Below are positions 39,001-46,918 of a stretch of 64,000 nt of DNA, in pieces. Origin of the DNA: Streptomyces eurythermus (GTDB lineage Bacteria > Actinomycetota > Actinomycetes > Streptomycetales > Streptomycetaceae); NCBI RefSeq assembly GCF_014649115.1, contig NZ_BMSK01000018.1, forward strand, positions 136,713 through 200,712, written 5' to 3'. Positions within the stretch are counted from its first letter, which is position 1. Every line of letters starts with the position of its first letter. Position numbers and translations under genes: made by a program. Under the pieces are notes generated by a model, which worked only from the letters and a program-made list of their open reading frames with translations, made no database searches and was not told the DNA's origin.

Positions 39001-39549
39001 GCCGCGCTGCTCCAGGAGGCGGTGCGGCTGCGCCCGGAGACCGCCGGGCGCCTCGCCCGCCGCGTCGACCGCCGGCTCGGCCTCGGCGCCGCCGCGCGCC
39101 CCGTCCTGCTGCCGCTGGTCACCGCCCTGCTCGACGGCGGCCCGGAACCCCTCAGGGCCTGCGTCGCCACCGTCCTGGCCGGCGCCGGCACGCCCGCCTC
39201 CCGTCCGCTCCGCCGCGAGCTGCTGGAGTTCCTGCTCGACCGGGAGCGGGACCCGGCCGTCCTGGACGCCGTCCTGCGCGCGGCGGTGGCCCGGGACGAC
39301 CCCCGGACGGGGCCGGGGGAGGAGGAGACCCGGGACCTGGTCCACCGCACCGGCCTGCTCCTCGTCCGCACGCCCGAGGGCGCCGCCCGCTGCGACCGGG
39401 GCCTGGCCGACCTCGTCCGGCACGTGCCCGGCTTCGCCGCCCGCCTGGCCCGCTGGCTGACCGACGCCCCGGACGACTGGGCCGCGCTGACCGGCCCCGG
39501 CACCCGCCGCATGATCGAGAACCTGGCGGGCGTGCGCGTACCCGCGTGA
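36037..39549 (+). CDS. Degenerate trypsin-like domain fused to NACHT/STAND-like NTPase and helical repeats
   Basis: 1170-aa cytoplasmic protein with three parts. Residues about 35-225 have a trypsin-like fold pattern, with the His motif TLLTSHETV (His72). The Asp position is Gly105 (LGLALIR) and the Ser position is Ala185 (GAAGGP instead of GDSGGP), so proteolysis is unlikely. Residues about 265-500 form a P-loop NTPase: Walker A GAPGSGRTT (292-300, Arg in place of Lys) and Walker B LLLLLDGPEE (Asp383). The remaining about 670 residues are helical and Ala/Leu/Arg-rich, in HEAT-like repeats (HALRAAPHVRTAADRALLGRA). Start is ATG 36037 with GGGGAGG upstream. This is the architecture of STAND signal-transduction ATPases, but no effector partner is adjacent. 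Function unknown. Confidence 0.8.
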   Translation: MAERGPRTEGGRREREGHERPESGAPARTGALPDVVRTTGTDPVLVRIHDPAGRPLGLGFLADHEGTLLTSHETVDGRPRMLLHAPGERTRTVTADAVTPLPRLGLALIRTEGLGADPLPLTVRSRIGAGTYVRIAAGCWRQARVLAATRATYSAGDGPHLLEDVLELAIGTAGRDALRPGGGAAGGPVCDARTGAVVGVLGTALSAAGREAGFAVPLRPADDALAALLARNAATVPAYGADLNLAGILQLTTTSVGQDGPPGATDPVERPGIARELTAFTAGDRPVLGLVGAPGSGRTTQLAALAARRARGERPAPTLWLRGADLAATDGSVADAARRALARAARIVAASRAVRPEDLGDVTPEHLARLAARAGRPLLLLLDGPEEMPPALAHRLPEWTRGTADWLHGTGARLLVACREEHWERAGRAFPDNLLHAPAPEEGPASAAPLPPCLPIGDLTADEARRARARYGIADGVLAERDARHPLTLRLLSEVRAAAPAAPLAGPLDRHDVFAAYLDLVCLRVAVRLAAAGGPRGTAVRRLAARVAGQVHEAARRSLGPGQGELDRESFEAVFPWGPAPARLGAGTGWASAVLAEGLLVPAGGGYRFAHEDLADWLHGMHLDLDEALRALVRSPGERPEADRPVPVPHHRTGPVVQALLLLARQHGSRQLGARLRELADALDRDTGSWWAARLLARTLLQVPDATPYTEVLRLLADRVAAWRQERRPVPAEFGPAFWTALPVTAPERLDLLRRLLPADPAPSASAPRHLDAVAGLLAAAPEAVQPLLTRWFTDERPLPATPHATVATAAQALLHTHRHRAPDDLTEVLVDCPHPRAEELLGALAEDEPSAVCRAADRWAHDERPARRAAAVTHALRAAPHVRTAADRALLGRAALAVLARPADHALHGAARAVLAHDPDSRDRHLPEALRHFADGDPRIPPGALVPALATHPEPVLDAFRARLRAPEDAVLRALTEITAPALARPVAALLQEAVRLRPETAGRLARRVDRRLGLGAAARPVLLPLVTALLDGGPEPLRACVATVLAGAGTPASRPLRRELLEFLLDRERDPAVLDAVLRAAVARDDPRTGPGEEETRDLVHRTGLLLVRTPEGAARCDRGLADLVRHVPGFAARLARWLTDAPDDWAALTGPGTRRMIENLAGVRVPA

Positions 39550-39557
39550 GGAGCGAA

Positions 39558-39583
39558 CCCGTATCGGCCTGGGCGGATACGGG
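39558..39583 (+). terminator. Hairpin after the STAND-like gene
   Basis: CCCGTATC (39558-39565) pairs perfectly with GATACGGG (39576-39583) around a 10-nt loop, 8 bp after the stop codon. No T tract follows. Confidence 0.5.
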
Positions 39584-39732
39584 GCATACGCCCACCGCCC
39601 GGGCGCCACCACGGACGTGCGCCCCGTCACAGCCCCCATGCCGATGCTGGCGCGGAGCACCCGGCATGGCACCCTTAGACCTGCACAACGAGGTCAAGAC
39701 AGACACGGACAAGGGTTCGAGGAGCGGTCACA

Positions 39733-40680
39733 GTGCAGCGCTGGCGTGGCTTGGAGGACATCCCCCAGGACTGGGGGCGCAGCGTCGTCACCATCGGTTC
39801 CTACGACGGCGTCCACCGCGGCCACCAGCTGATCATCAAGCACGCCGTCGACCGCGCCCGCGAACTGGGCGTGCCCGCCGTCGTCGTCACCTTCGACCCG
39901 CACCCCAGCGAGGTGGTCCGCCCCGGCAGCCACCCCCCGCTGCTCGCCCCGCACCACCGCCGCGCCGAGCTGATGGCCGAGCTGGGCGTCGACGCGGTCC
40001 TCGTCCTGCCGTTCACCACCGAGTTCTCCAAGCTGTCGCCCGCCGACTTCGTGGTGAAGGTGCTGGTGGACAAGTTGCACGCCAAGGCGGTCGTGGAGGG
40101 CCCCAACTTCCGCTTCGGCCACAAGGCCGCCGGCAACGTCGAGTTCCTCACCGAGCAGGGCAAGACCTACGACTTCGAGGTGGATGTCGTCGACCTCTAT
40201 GTCACCGGCGAGGCGGGCGGCGGCGAGCCGTTCTCCTCCACGCTGACCCGCCGCCTGGTCGCCGAGGGCGATGTCGCGGGCGCCCGCGAGATCCTGGGCC
40301 GCCCGCACCGTGTGGAGGGTGTCGTCGTCCGCGGCGCCCAGCGCGGCCGGGAACTGGGCTTCCCGACGGCCAACGTCGAGACGCTCCCGCACACCGCCAT
40401 CCCCGCCGACGGCGTGTACGCGGGCTTCCTGCACGCCCAGGGCGAGGTCATGCCGGCCGCCGTCTCCGTGGGCACCAACCCGCAGTTCGACGGCACCGAG
40501 CGCACGGTGGAGGCGTACGCCATCGACCGCGTCGGCCTTGATCTGTACGGGCTGCACGTCGCCGTCGACTTCCTCGCCTATGTGCGCGGCCAGGCGAAGT
40601 TCGAGTCGCTGGAGGCCCTGCTGGAGCAGATGGCCGTGGACGTGCAGCGCTGCCGGGAGATCGTGGCGGCGGAGCGGTAG
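39733..40680 (+). CDS. ribF: Bifunctional riboflavin kinase/FAD synthetase
   Basis: 315-aa enzyme making FMN and then FAD from riboflavin. The N-terminal nucleotidyltransferase domain has GSYDGVHRGHQ and VEGPNFRFGHKAAG; the C-terminal flavokinase domain has GRELGFPTANV and the late ERTVEAYAIDR. Start is GTG 39733 with GGAG about 9 nt upstream. Position downstream of truB is conserved in actinobacteria, apart from the inserted STAND-like gene. Confidence 0.95.
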   Translation: MQRWRGLEDIPQDWGRSVVTIGSYDGVHRGHQLIIKHAVDRARELGVPAVVVTFDPHPSEVVRPGSHPPLLAPHHRRAELMAELGVDAVLVLPFTTEFSKLSPADFVVKVLVDKLHAKAVVEGPNFRFGHKAAGNVEFLTEQGKTYDFEVDVVDLYVTGEAGGGEPFSSTLTRRLVAEGDVAGAREILGRPHRVEGVVVRGAQRGRELGFPTANVETLPHTAIPADGVYAGFLHAQGEVMPAAVSVGTNPQFDGTERTVEAYAIDRVGLDLYGLHVAVDFLAYVRGQAKFESLEALLEQMAVDVQRCREIVAAER

Positions 40681-40745
40681 TCCGCCGGCCCGCGGACGGA
40701 TCCACGACGGATCCACGACGGTTCCGGCGACGGTTCCACGACGCG

Positions 40746-40782
40746 AAAGGGCGGCCGGTGCGATGCGCACCGGCCGCCCTTT
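40746..40782. terminator. Bidirectional terminator between ribF and the MinD-like ATPase gene
   Basis: A perfect 17-bp stem (left arm 40746-40762, AAAGGGCGGCCGGTGCG) closes on a 3-nt loop. The arms begin with AAA and end with TTT, so either strand gives a hairpin with a short U run. It sits between two converging genes. Confidence 0.9.
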
Positions 40783-40797
40783 CACTTGCCCTGCCCG

Positions 40798-43700
40798 CTA
40801 CTGCTGGGGCGGAGCCTGCGGCGGCTGCTGGCCCTGGCCCGGGTACGGCTGAGGCTGGGCCTGCGGCTGTCCGGGCTGCGGGTAGCCGCCCGGCTGGGGC
40901 TGGCCCGGATACGGCTGCGGCTGGCCCTGCTGCGGCGGGTAGGGCTGCTGCGCCGGGGCGTACGGCTGACCGGGCGCCTGCGGGTACGGCTGGCCGGGGG
41001 CCTGCGGGTAGGGCTGGCCCGGTGCCTGCGGGTACGGCTGGTCCGGGGCCTGGGGCGGCTGGCCCGCGCCGTACGGCTGTTGGCCCGCGCCGTACGGCTG
41101 CTGGCCCGGCACGGCCTGGCCCGGCATCGGCGGGGCGGCCACCGGCGGCGGGTTGCCGTCGCTCGTCCACAGCCCCTGCGACTGCTGGTGCCGGGTGAAG
41201 TCCTCGGCGACCATCGCGGCCAGGTTGAAGTACGCCTCGCGGGTCTTCGGCCGCATCATGTCCAGGTCGACCTCGGCGCCGGCGGCCAGGTGCTCGTCGA
41301 AGGGCACGACGATGACCCCGCGCGTACGGGTCTCGAAGTGCGCCACGATGTCCTCGACCTTGATCATCTTGCCGGTCTCGCGGACCCCGGAGATCACGGT
41401 CAGGGACCGGGAGACCAGGTCGGAGTACCCGTGCGCGGACAGCCAGTCCAGCGTCGTACTGGCACTGCTCGCGCCGTCCACCGAGGGCGTGGAGATGATG
41501 ATCAGCTGGTCGGCGAGGTCCAGCACCCCGCGCATGGCGCTGTACAGCAGACCGGTGCCCGAGTCGGTCAGGATGACCGGGTACTGCCGGCCGAGGACGT
41601 CGATCGCCCGCCGGTAGTCCTCGTCGTTGAACGTGGTCGAGACGGCCGGGTCCACGTCGTTGGCGATGATCTCCAGACCGGAGGGCGCCTGGGAGGTGAA
41701 CCGCCGGATGTCCATGTACGAGTTCAGGTACGGGATGGCCTGGACGAGGTCACGGATGGTGGCCCCGGTCTCCCGGCGCACCCGGCGCCCGAGCGTGCCC
41801 GCGTCCGGGTTGGCGTCGATGGCCAGGATCTTGTCCTGCCGCTCGGTGGCCAGGGTGGAGCCGAGCGCGGTCGTCGTGGTCGTCTTGCCCACACCGCCCT
41901 TGAGGCTGATCACCGCGATCCGGTAGCAGGACAGCACCGGCGTGCGGATCAGCTCCAGCTTCCGCTGCCGCTCGGCCTCCTCCTTCTTCCCGCCCAGCTT
42001 GAACCGGCCGCCGCCCGCGGCGGGCCGGCCGCTCTTCGCCTTCTGCCTCTTGTTGTTGAGCAGCCGGTCCGAGGACAGCTCCACGGCGGCGGTGTAACCG
42101 AGCGGCGCGGCACCGGGGTTGGTCGGCTGCCGCTGGTCGTGCTGCACGGGCTGCGGCCACGCCGCGCCGGAACGCGGATCGACCGGAGCCTGCGGCGCGC
42201 CGGACTCCGGGCCTTGCGGCGGCTGGGGGAAGCCGTAACCGCCCGGCTGGGCCGGGGGGTTGGGCGGGCCGGGCTGCGGGAAGCCGTAGCCGCCGGGCGG
42301 AGTGGGGCCGTTGGGGTTCGGCGGAGTCGGGCCGCCGGGGGCCGGCTGGGGTGCCGGGGGCTGGGGGAAGCCGTAACCGCCGGGCTGGGCAGGGGAGTTG
42401 GGCGCACCTGGCTGCGGGAAGCCGTAGCCGCCGGGCGGGGTGGGACCGTTGGGAACCGGCTGCGGACCGGCGGCCGGCCCGGCGGGCTGGTTCGGTCGGT
42501 CAGGGTTGCCGGGCTGGCCTTGGTTCCCGGGCTGACCGGGGGTGTCGGGCTGGTTGGGGTTGTTCGGCTGCTGCCACGCGGCGGGCGCGGGCTGCGGGGC
42601 CTGCGGCTGGAACGGCGGCTGCGCACCGGGCGCACCGGCCGGGCCCTGCCCGTCCGCCGGCTGCGGCTGCTGACCCGGCATCGGTCCGGGCTGCTGCGGC
42701 CACTGGGCGGCGGGCGCCGGAGCGGCGGGCTGGTACGCGGGCGGCAGCGGAGGCACCCCGTTCTGCGGCGCGGGCGGCGGCGTCCAGCCGGGCTGGGCGC
42801 CCTGCGGAGCCGGGGGAGCGGGCGGCGCGGCGGCGTACGGGGCACCGGGGGCGGGCTGGGGGGCACCGGGCTGCGGGTTCGCCGGGGGCGGCGGGAAACC
42901 GTAACCCCCGGGCTGGGGCACGCCGGGCTGCTGGGGCGCCGGGTGCGGCGGGAAGCCGTAGCCGCCGGGCTGCGGGGGTGTCGGGGGCTGGGGGAAGCCG
43001 TAGCCGCCGGGCTGGGGGGCGGCGGACGACTGGACGTCCGTGGGCTGCTGGGCCGCGTCACTCGAGGCATCGGTGGCCGAGGCATCGGGGCCCGGGGCAC
43101 CGTCGCTCGCGGCGCCGTCACTCGCGGTGCTGCCGACCGGGGTGCCGTCGCCCGGGGCGCTGTCCTTCGGTGTGCCGTCCTCGGGAGTGCTCTGCTGCTC
43201 GGTGGTGTCCTGGGCCGTACCGTCTGCCGGTACGGCGTCCGAGGGCGCCGAGGCGTCGGTCCGCGCGGAGTCGGCGGCGCCCTCTCCGGCGCCCCCCTCC
43301 TGGGCGGTCGCCCCGGCGGGCTTGTCGTCCGTGCCCTCCTCCGCCACGGCACCGTCGGCGGCGGACCCCGAGTCCCCCTGACCGGCCTCGCCCTCCTCGG
43401 ACGGGGAGTCACCCGAGGCACCAGCGTCCGACGACACCCCAGCGTCCGACGTCGTACCGGCATCCGAGGCGACGGAGTCCGACGCAACGCTCTCCGAGCC
43501 GGCGGCCCCGGCCACCGCGCCTCCGCCGCTCGTCCGGTCCCCGGAATCCCCGGCACCGGCCCCCTCGGCCGAACCGTCGGCGCCCTCGGCCGGCTTGACC
43601 TCGGCCGCCACGCGCTCGGCGAACTCGGCCATCTCGCGCTTGAGGGCGGCTGCGGAGAACCGCATGGTCGCCCCGCTCTCCAGGTCCCCGTTGTCCGTCT

Positions 43701-44301
43701 CCGGCCCGACCGAGGCGGGAGCGGCCGACGCCTCCTGCCCGGCCGACTGCGGCTGCTGCGGCTGCTGCGGTTCGAAGCCCTCGGGCAGCCGCGGCATCGG
43801 AACCGGGCTGCCGGCCGGCGGCGCGGGCTGCGCGGGCGGGGCGTACGACGCGCCCTCGGGGGCGTACGGCGCACCCTCAGGAGCGTAAGGCGCCCCCTGC
43901 GGAGGCGTGCCCGAAGGCCCCTGCGCGGGAGCGGGCGGCGGATACGCGGTCCCCTGCGGCGGGGTGAACGGAGCGCCCTGCGGCGGAGCGAACGGAGTGC
44001 CCTGCGCGGGCGTGCCCGTCGGCTGGGCGGCCGGCGGCGTGGCACCAGGAGCAGGAGCAGGAGCCGGGGCCGGCGGGCTCGCCGGGAACGACGGCACCGC
44101 GGAGCCGGCCGGAGCGCCCGGATCCGCGGAACCGGTGAACCCGCTCGCGCCTCCCGACGTACCGGAGGCGTTCTGCGTGTACCAGGCGGGGGGAGCGTAG
44201 TCGATGGTGAACTCGCCGGTGGTCTCGACGGCCTCCGCGTCGGGCTGGTCATCGCCGGGTGTGTCCCAGCCCCCGCGCATCCCGTCCCGATCGCTGCTCA
44301 C
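40798..44301 (-). CDS. EspI-like MinD/ParA-family ATPase of the ESX locus
   Basis: 1167-aa protein. Residues 1 to about 760 are Pro/Gln/Gly/Ala/Ser-rich and disordered, with an acidic Ser/Glu stretch and at least seven PGGYGFP units. The ATPase domain follows with the deviant Walker A KGGVGKT (801-807), an IDANPDAGTLG switch and a DSGTGLLYSAM segment. The tail repeats YPQAPGQP. The layout resembles mycobacterial EspI, an ESX-linked MinD-like ATPase with a disordered N-terminus. It probably couples secretion activity to cell state; details are unknown. Start is GTG 44301 behind AGGAGGA. It is followed by the secretion genes upstream on the same strand. Confidence 0.85.
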   Translation of the reverse strand: MSSDRDGMRGGWDTPGDDQPDAEAVETTGEFTIDYAPPAWYTQNASGTSGGASGFTGSADPGAPAGSAVPSFPASPPAPAPAPAPGATPPAAQPTGTPAQGTPFAPPQGAPFTPPQGTAYPPPAPAQGPSGTPPQGAPYAPEGAPYAPEGASYAPPAQPAPPAGSPVPMPRLPEGFEPQQPQQPQSAGQEASAAPASVGPETDNGDLESGATMRFSAAALKREMAEFAERVAAEVKPAEGADGSAEGAGAGDSGDRTSGGGAVAGAAGSESVASDSVASDAGTTSDAGVSSDAGASGDSPSEEGEAGQGDSGSAADGAVAEEGTDDKPAGATAQEGGAGEGAADSARTDASAPSDAVPADGTAQDTTEQQSTPEDGTPKDSAPGDGTPVGSTASDGAASDGAPGPDASATDASSDAAQQPTDVQSSAAPQPGGYGFPQPPTPPQPGGYGFPPHPAPQQPGVPQPGGYGFPPPPANPQPGAPQPAPGAPYAAAPPAPPAPQGAQPGWTPPPAPQNGVPPLPPAYQPAAPAPAAQWPQQPGPMPGQQPQPADGQGPAGAPGAQPPFQPQAPQPAPAAWQQPNNPNQPDTPGQPGNQGQPGNPDRPNQPAGPAAGPQPVPNGPTPPGGYGFPQPGAPNSPAQPGGYGFPQPPAPQPAPGGPTPPNPNGPTPPGGYGFPQPGPPNPPAQPGGYGFPQPPQGPESGAPQAPVDPRSGAAWPQPVQHDQRQPTNPGAAPLGYTAAVELSSDRLLNNKRQKAKSGRPAAGGGRFKLGGKKEEAERQRKLELIRTPVLSCYRIAVISLKGGVGKTTTTTALGSTLATERQDKILAIDANPDAGTLGRRVRRETGATIRDLVQAIPYLNSYMDIRRFTSQAPSGLEIIANDVDPAVSTTFNDEDYRRAIDVLGRQYPVILTDSGTGLLYSAMRGVLDLADQLIIISTPSVDGASSASTTLDWLSAHGYSDLVSRSLTVISGVRETGKMIKVEDIVAHFETRTRGVIVVPFDEHLAAGAEVDLDMMRPKTREAYFNLAAMVAEDFTRHQQSQGLWTSDGNPPPVAAPPMPGQAVPGQQPYGAGQQPYGAGQPPQAPDQPYPQAPGQPYPQAPGQPYPQAPGQPYAPAQQPYPPQQGQPQPYPGQPQPGGYPQPGQPQAQPQPYPGQGQQPPQAPPQQ

Positions 44302-44601
44302 AATTCCTCCTGGTGTGGTCGAGCACCCTCATGCCGTGCCGGGGCGACCATGTCGTGTCGTACCGAGTCGTCCGTAGTCGTTCGGGGCGGTCCGACTCAC
44401 CGGACCTCCCCCGGGACACCGACGCCCGGCCCACGGGTCCTGCCATCGCGCCCACTCCCAGCCTAATCACCGGACGCCGCACCTCGGCAGGCCCGCCCGC
44501 CTCTCGGCGCCCGCCCGGTGGGCCGGTGCCCGCCCGAGGACGCCTCAACCGTCCCACCGGTCCACCAGGCCACCCGAACAAAAGGGACGGGAAAGGGCAG
44601 T
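44302..44601. other. Intergenic stretch upstream of the EspI-like gene
   Basis: 300 bp between two same-strand genes. Apart from the strong AGGAGGA ribosome binding site at 44305-44311 I see no hairpin or gene. It probably holds the promoter for the EspI-like gene. Confidence 0.5.
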
Positions 44602-45387
44602 TCAGTCCATCCGGCGCGGTGTGCCCAACAATCCGATCTCGGCGTCCGTGGGTTGCGTCAGCACGTACTGCCGGTCACGGTCGGTGCACCACAGGGTGAC
44701 CCCGTCGGGCAGCGCGGGCAGCGACTCCACCTCGGTCCTCGACAGCCCCATCGTGCGCCCGAGTTCGGCCGCCTCGTCCGGCGAGACCCGCTGGATGCCG
44801 GCGAGCCGTGCCTGCCGCAGCAGCCGGGGCGCGACCGGGCTGAGATACGGCAGCAGCGTCAGCACCGACTGCCAGGGACCGGAGACCACCCGGCCGCGCG
44901 GGGGCCGCATACCGCAGTCCCGCACCACCAGCACCGGCGTACCGGCGGAGGCGCCCTGCGGCGGCACCCGCCCGACGTCGTACACGGACAGGCCGTTCTG
45001 TCCGCCGCCCATCGCGTGCACCATCTGCATCCAGGCCTGCGGCCGGCCGGTCTCCACGGCGACCCGGGCGCCGGTGGCGGCCGAGCGCAGCGCCAGTACC
45101 TGCGCGGTCCACAGGCCGCCGATCAGAACGACGTCGTAGGGCGTGGGCCGGTTGATGCCCAGTACGGCCGGCTGTCCCTCGGCGTCGACACCGGCCACCA
45201 CCCCGTCGTCCCCGATGGGCAGGGCGAGCGCGTCCAGTTGCTGCGCGGGCAGCCCGTGCCGGCCGTGCCGGGGCCCGATCAGGCCCAGGCCGTGCCGCAG
45301 CCGGTCCACCGTCCGCCGCAGCCCGGACGGCTCCTGGGCTCCCGGCGCCGCCTGGCCCGCCGGGGCGGTCGTCGGAATCGTCGTCAC
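44602..45387 (-). CDS. ESX-linked protein of unknown function
   Basis: 261-aa protein with no membrane segment or signal peptide. It has a YDVVLIGGLWTAQVLALRSAATGARVAVETGRPQAW core and LVVRDCG, possibly an alpha/beta domain handling nucleotide-like or protein ligands. ATG 45387 overlaps the eccE stop by 4 bp (ATGA), so it is made together with EccE. Genes of this kind accompany eccE in streptomycete ESX loci. I do not recognise a characterised family. Confidence 0.7.
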   Translation of the reverse strand: MTTIPTTAPAGQAAPGAQEPSGLRRTVDRLRHGLGLIGPRHGRHGLPAQQLDALALPIGDDGVVAGVDAEGQPAVLGINRPTPYDVVLIGGLWTAQVLALRSAATGARVAVETGRPQAWMQMVHAMGGGQNGLSVYDVGRVPPQGASAGTPVLVVRDCGMRPPRGRVVSGPWQSVLTLLPYLSPVAPRLLRQARLAGIQRVSPDEAAELGRTMGLSRTEVESLPALPDGVTLWCTDRDRQYVLTQPTDAEIGLLGTPRRMD

Positions 45388-46724
45388 CGCGCACCTCCGA
45401 GGGGCAGAGTGGCCAGCATGCCGGGCAGCTGCTCGCGGTCGAGCCGGGCCAGCCCCGCACCGGACTGCCGGGCGGCGGTCTCCAGGGCGCGCCGCGCCGC
45501 CACGAGTTCGTCGTCACTGCGCCCGGTCACCCGCAGGTGCCCGCACAGCGACACCTCCTGCCGCTCCCCGGGCGCGAGCGTCAGACTGAAGGTGGTCGCC
45601 AGGGCCGGTATCGCCGTGACCCGGGCGACGAACTGGGGGAGGGACTCGGCCCGGCCGCCGCCCAGCGGGGGCCAGCGCCGCACCCAGTAGGTGGTGTGCC
45701 GCCGGTTGTCACAGCGCCAGCTGCGCCCCGACTCCTCCGTGCGGCGCTCCCGGGTCTCGCTGCGCCCCGCCTCCGCGGTGACCAGCGGATTGGCGCAGGC
45801 CGAGGTGGCGAGGGCGGCGACCAGCTCCTCCTCGTCCAGCACCCGGGCGCGGAACCCGGCGCCGGTGAGCCGGCTCGCCAGGTGGTCCGCGGCCCGTACG
45901 ACGCACTTCTGCGCGCCCTCCAGCCCGCCGCCGCGCGCGGCCACGGCCTCCGCGCACAGCTCGGGATCCAGCTTCAGCGCGATCCAGGTGATGCGCACGG
46001 CCGGGGCGCCGGTCTGCTCCTGCAACGGGACGTAGTTGGCGACGGCCACCGACTGCTGGGGCAGGTGCAGCGCGGGCGCCGGCTGCGTGTGCAGCACGAT
46101 CTGCGCGGACTCCAGACGGATGCCGTCCACCTCCAGCGCGCCCCGCACCAGGCCCAGCGGCAGCGGCTGGCGGCTCCGCTCGGCGCGCAGCGCGGTCGCG
46201 TCGGCCTCCACCTGCAGCACGGCCGTGACGAACGTGCCGTCCCCGACGATGCCGACCGGCCGCCGGTCGCGCGCGCCGTACGAGTACGTGCGCAGGGCCG
46301 GCTCGCACTCCACGGCCGGGACCAGTCCGGGCTCGGTGCCCGGCGGTATCGGGGTGTTCGCGGCCCGCTTCTGCCGCGCCCGCAGCTCCCGCGCGGTGGC
46401 GAGCCACTCCGGCAGGGACCGGCCCCGCCGCCGTACGAACGCCAGCAGGAGCAGCACCAGCGCGACCACCGCCGCCGGCACCAGGGCCGCCATGCCGACG
46501 GCCCAGCCGACGAGCAGCACGGCCGCCGCCAGCTCCACCAGCACAAGCCGTTGCAAACGGAACGACCCGGCCTGGCCCGGCCGTTGCCGGAGCCCGGGCG
46601 TGACCTGCTGGCGGTCCGCGCCGCGCCGGGCGGACGCGGCGCGCGGCGCGGACCCGGACCCGGCCGCACGACCTCGTGCCGCCGACCGGCCGCGCGCTCG
46701 CGTCCGCGTTCCGGAAGCCATCAC
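45384..46724 (-). CDS. eccE: Type VII secretion protein EccE
   Basis: 446-aa membrane component of the ESX secretion machine. An Arg/Ala-rich cytoplasmic N-terminus is followed by two adjacent hydrophobic segments (VLVELAAAVLLVGWAVGMAAL, VPAAVVALVLLLLAF, about residues 60-100). A large soluble domain then contains the EccE-like YVPLQEQTGAPAVRITWIALKLDPE and SLTLAPGERQEVSLCGHLRV. Start is GTG 46724 (ATG 46721 immediately follows) with GGGGGGAT upstream. It is divergent from eccB. Confidence 0.8.
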   Translation of the reverse strand: MMASGTRTRARGRSAARGRAAGSGSAPRAASARRGADRQQVTPGLRQRPGQAGSFRLQRLVLVELAAAVLLVGWAVGMAALVPAAVVALVLLLLAFVRRRGRSLPEWLATARELRARQKRAANTPIPPGTEPGLVPAVECEPALRTYSYGARDRRPVGIVGDGTFVTAVLQVEADATALRAERSRQPLPLGLVRGALEVDGIRLESAQIVLHTQPAPALHLPQQSVAVANYVPLQEQTGAPAVRITWIALKLDPELCAEAVAARGGGLEGAQKCVVRAADHLASRLTGAGFRARVLDEEELVAALATSACANPLVTAEAGRSETRERRTEESGRSWRCDNRRHTTYWVRRWPPLGGGRAESLPQFVARVTAIPALATTFSLTLAPGERQEVSLCGHLRVTGRSDDELVAARRALETAARQSGAGLARLDREQLPGMLATLPLGGAR

Positions 46725-46918
46725 TGCATCCCCCCGATTTGCTCACAACTCGCTGGAACCAGGCCACTGAACAAGGCCCTTGAGGGCCCAGGTACCCTAC
46801 CCGCTCCACGAGACCCGCTCCGTACCAGGCATAGTAGGGGCCGGGTCCGACAACGGAGGGCGGGGGAGCGTGGTCCCCGGGCGCGCTCCGGGCGAGTCAC
46901 GGGGAGAAACAGGCACAG
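46725..46918. promoter_or_regulatory. Divergent promoter region between eccE and eccB
   Basis: 194 bp separating the two arms of the core secretion genes. It must contain both promoters. I could not assign -10/-35 elements securely. Confidence 0.55.
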
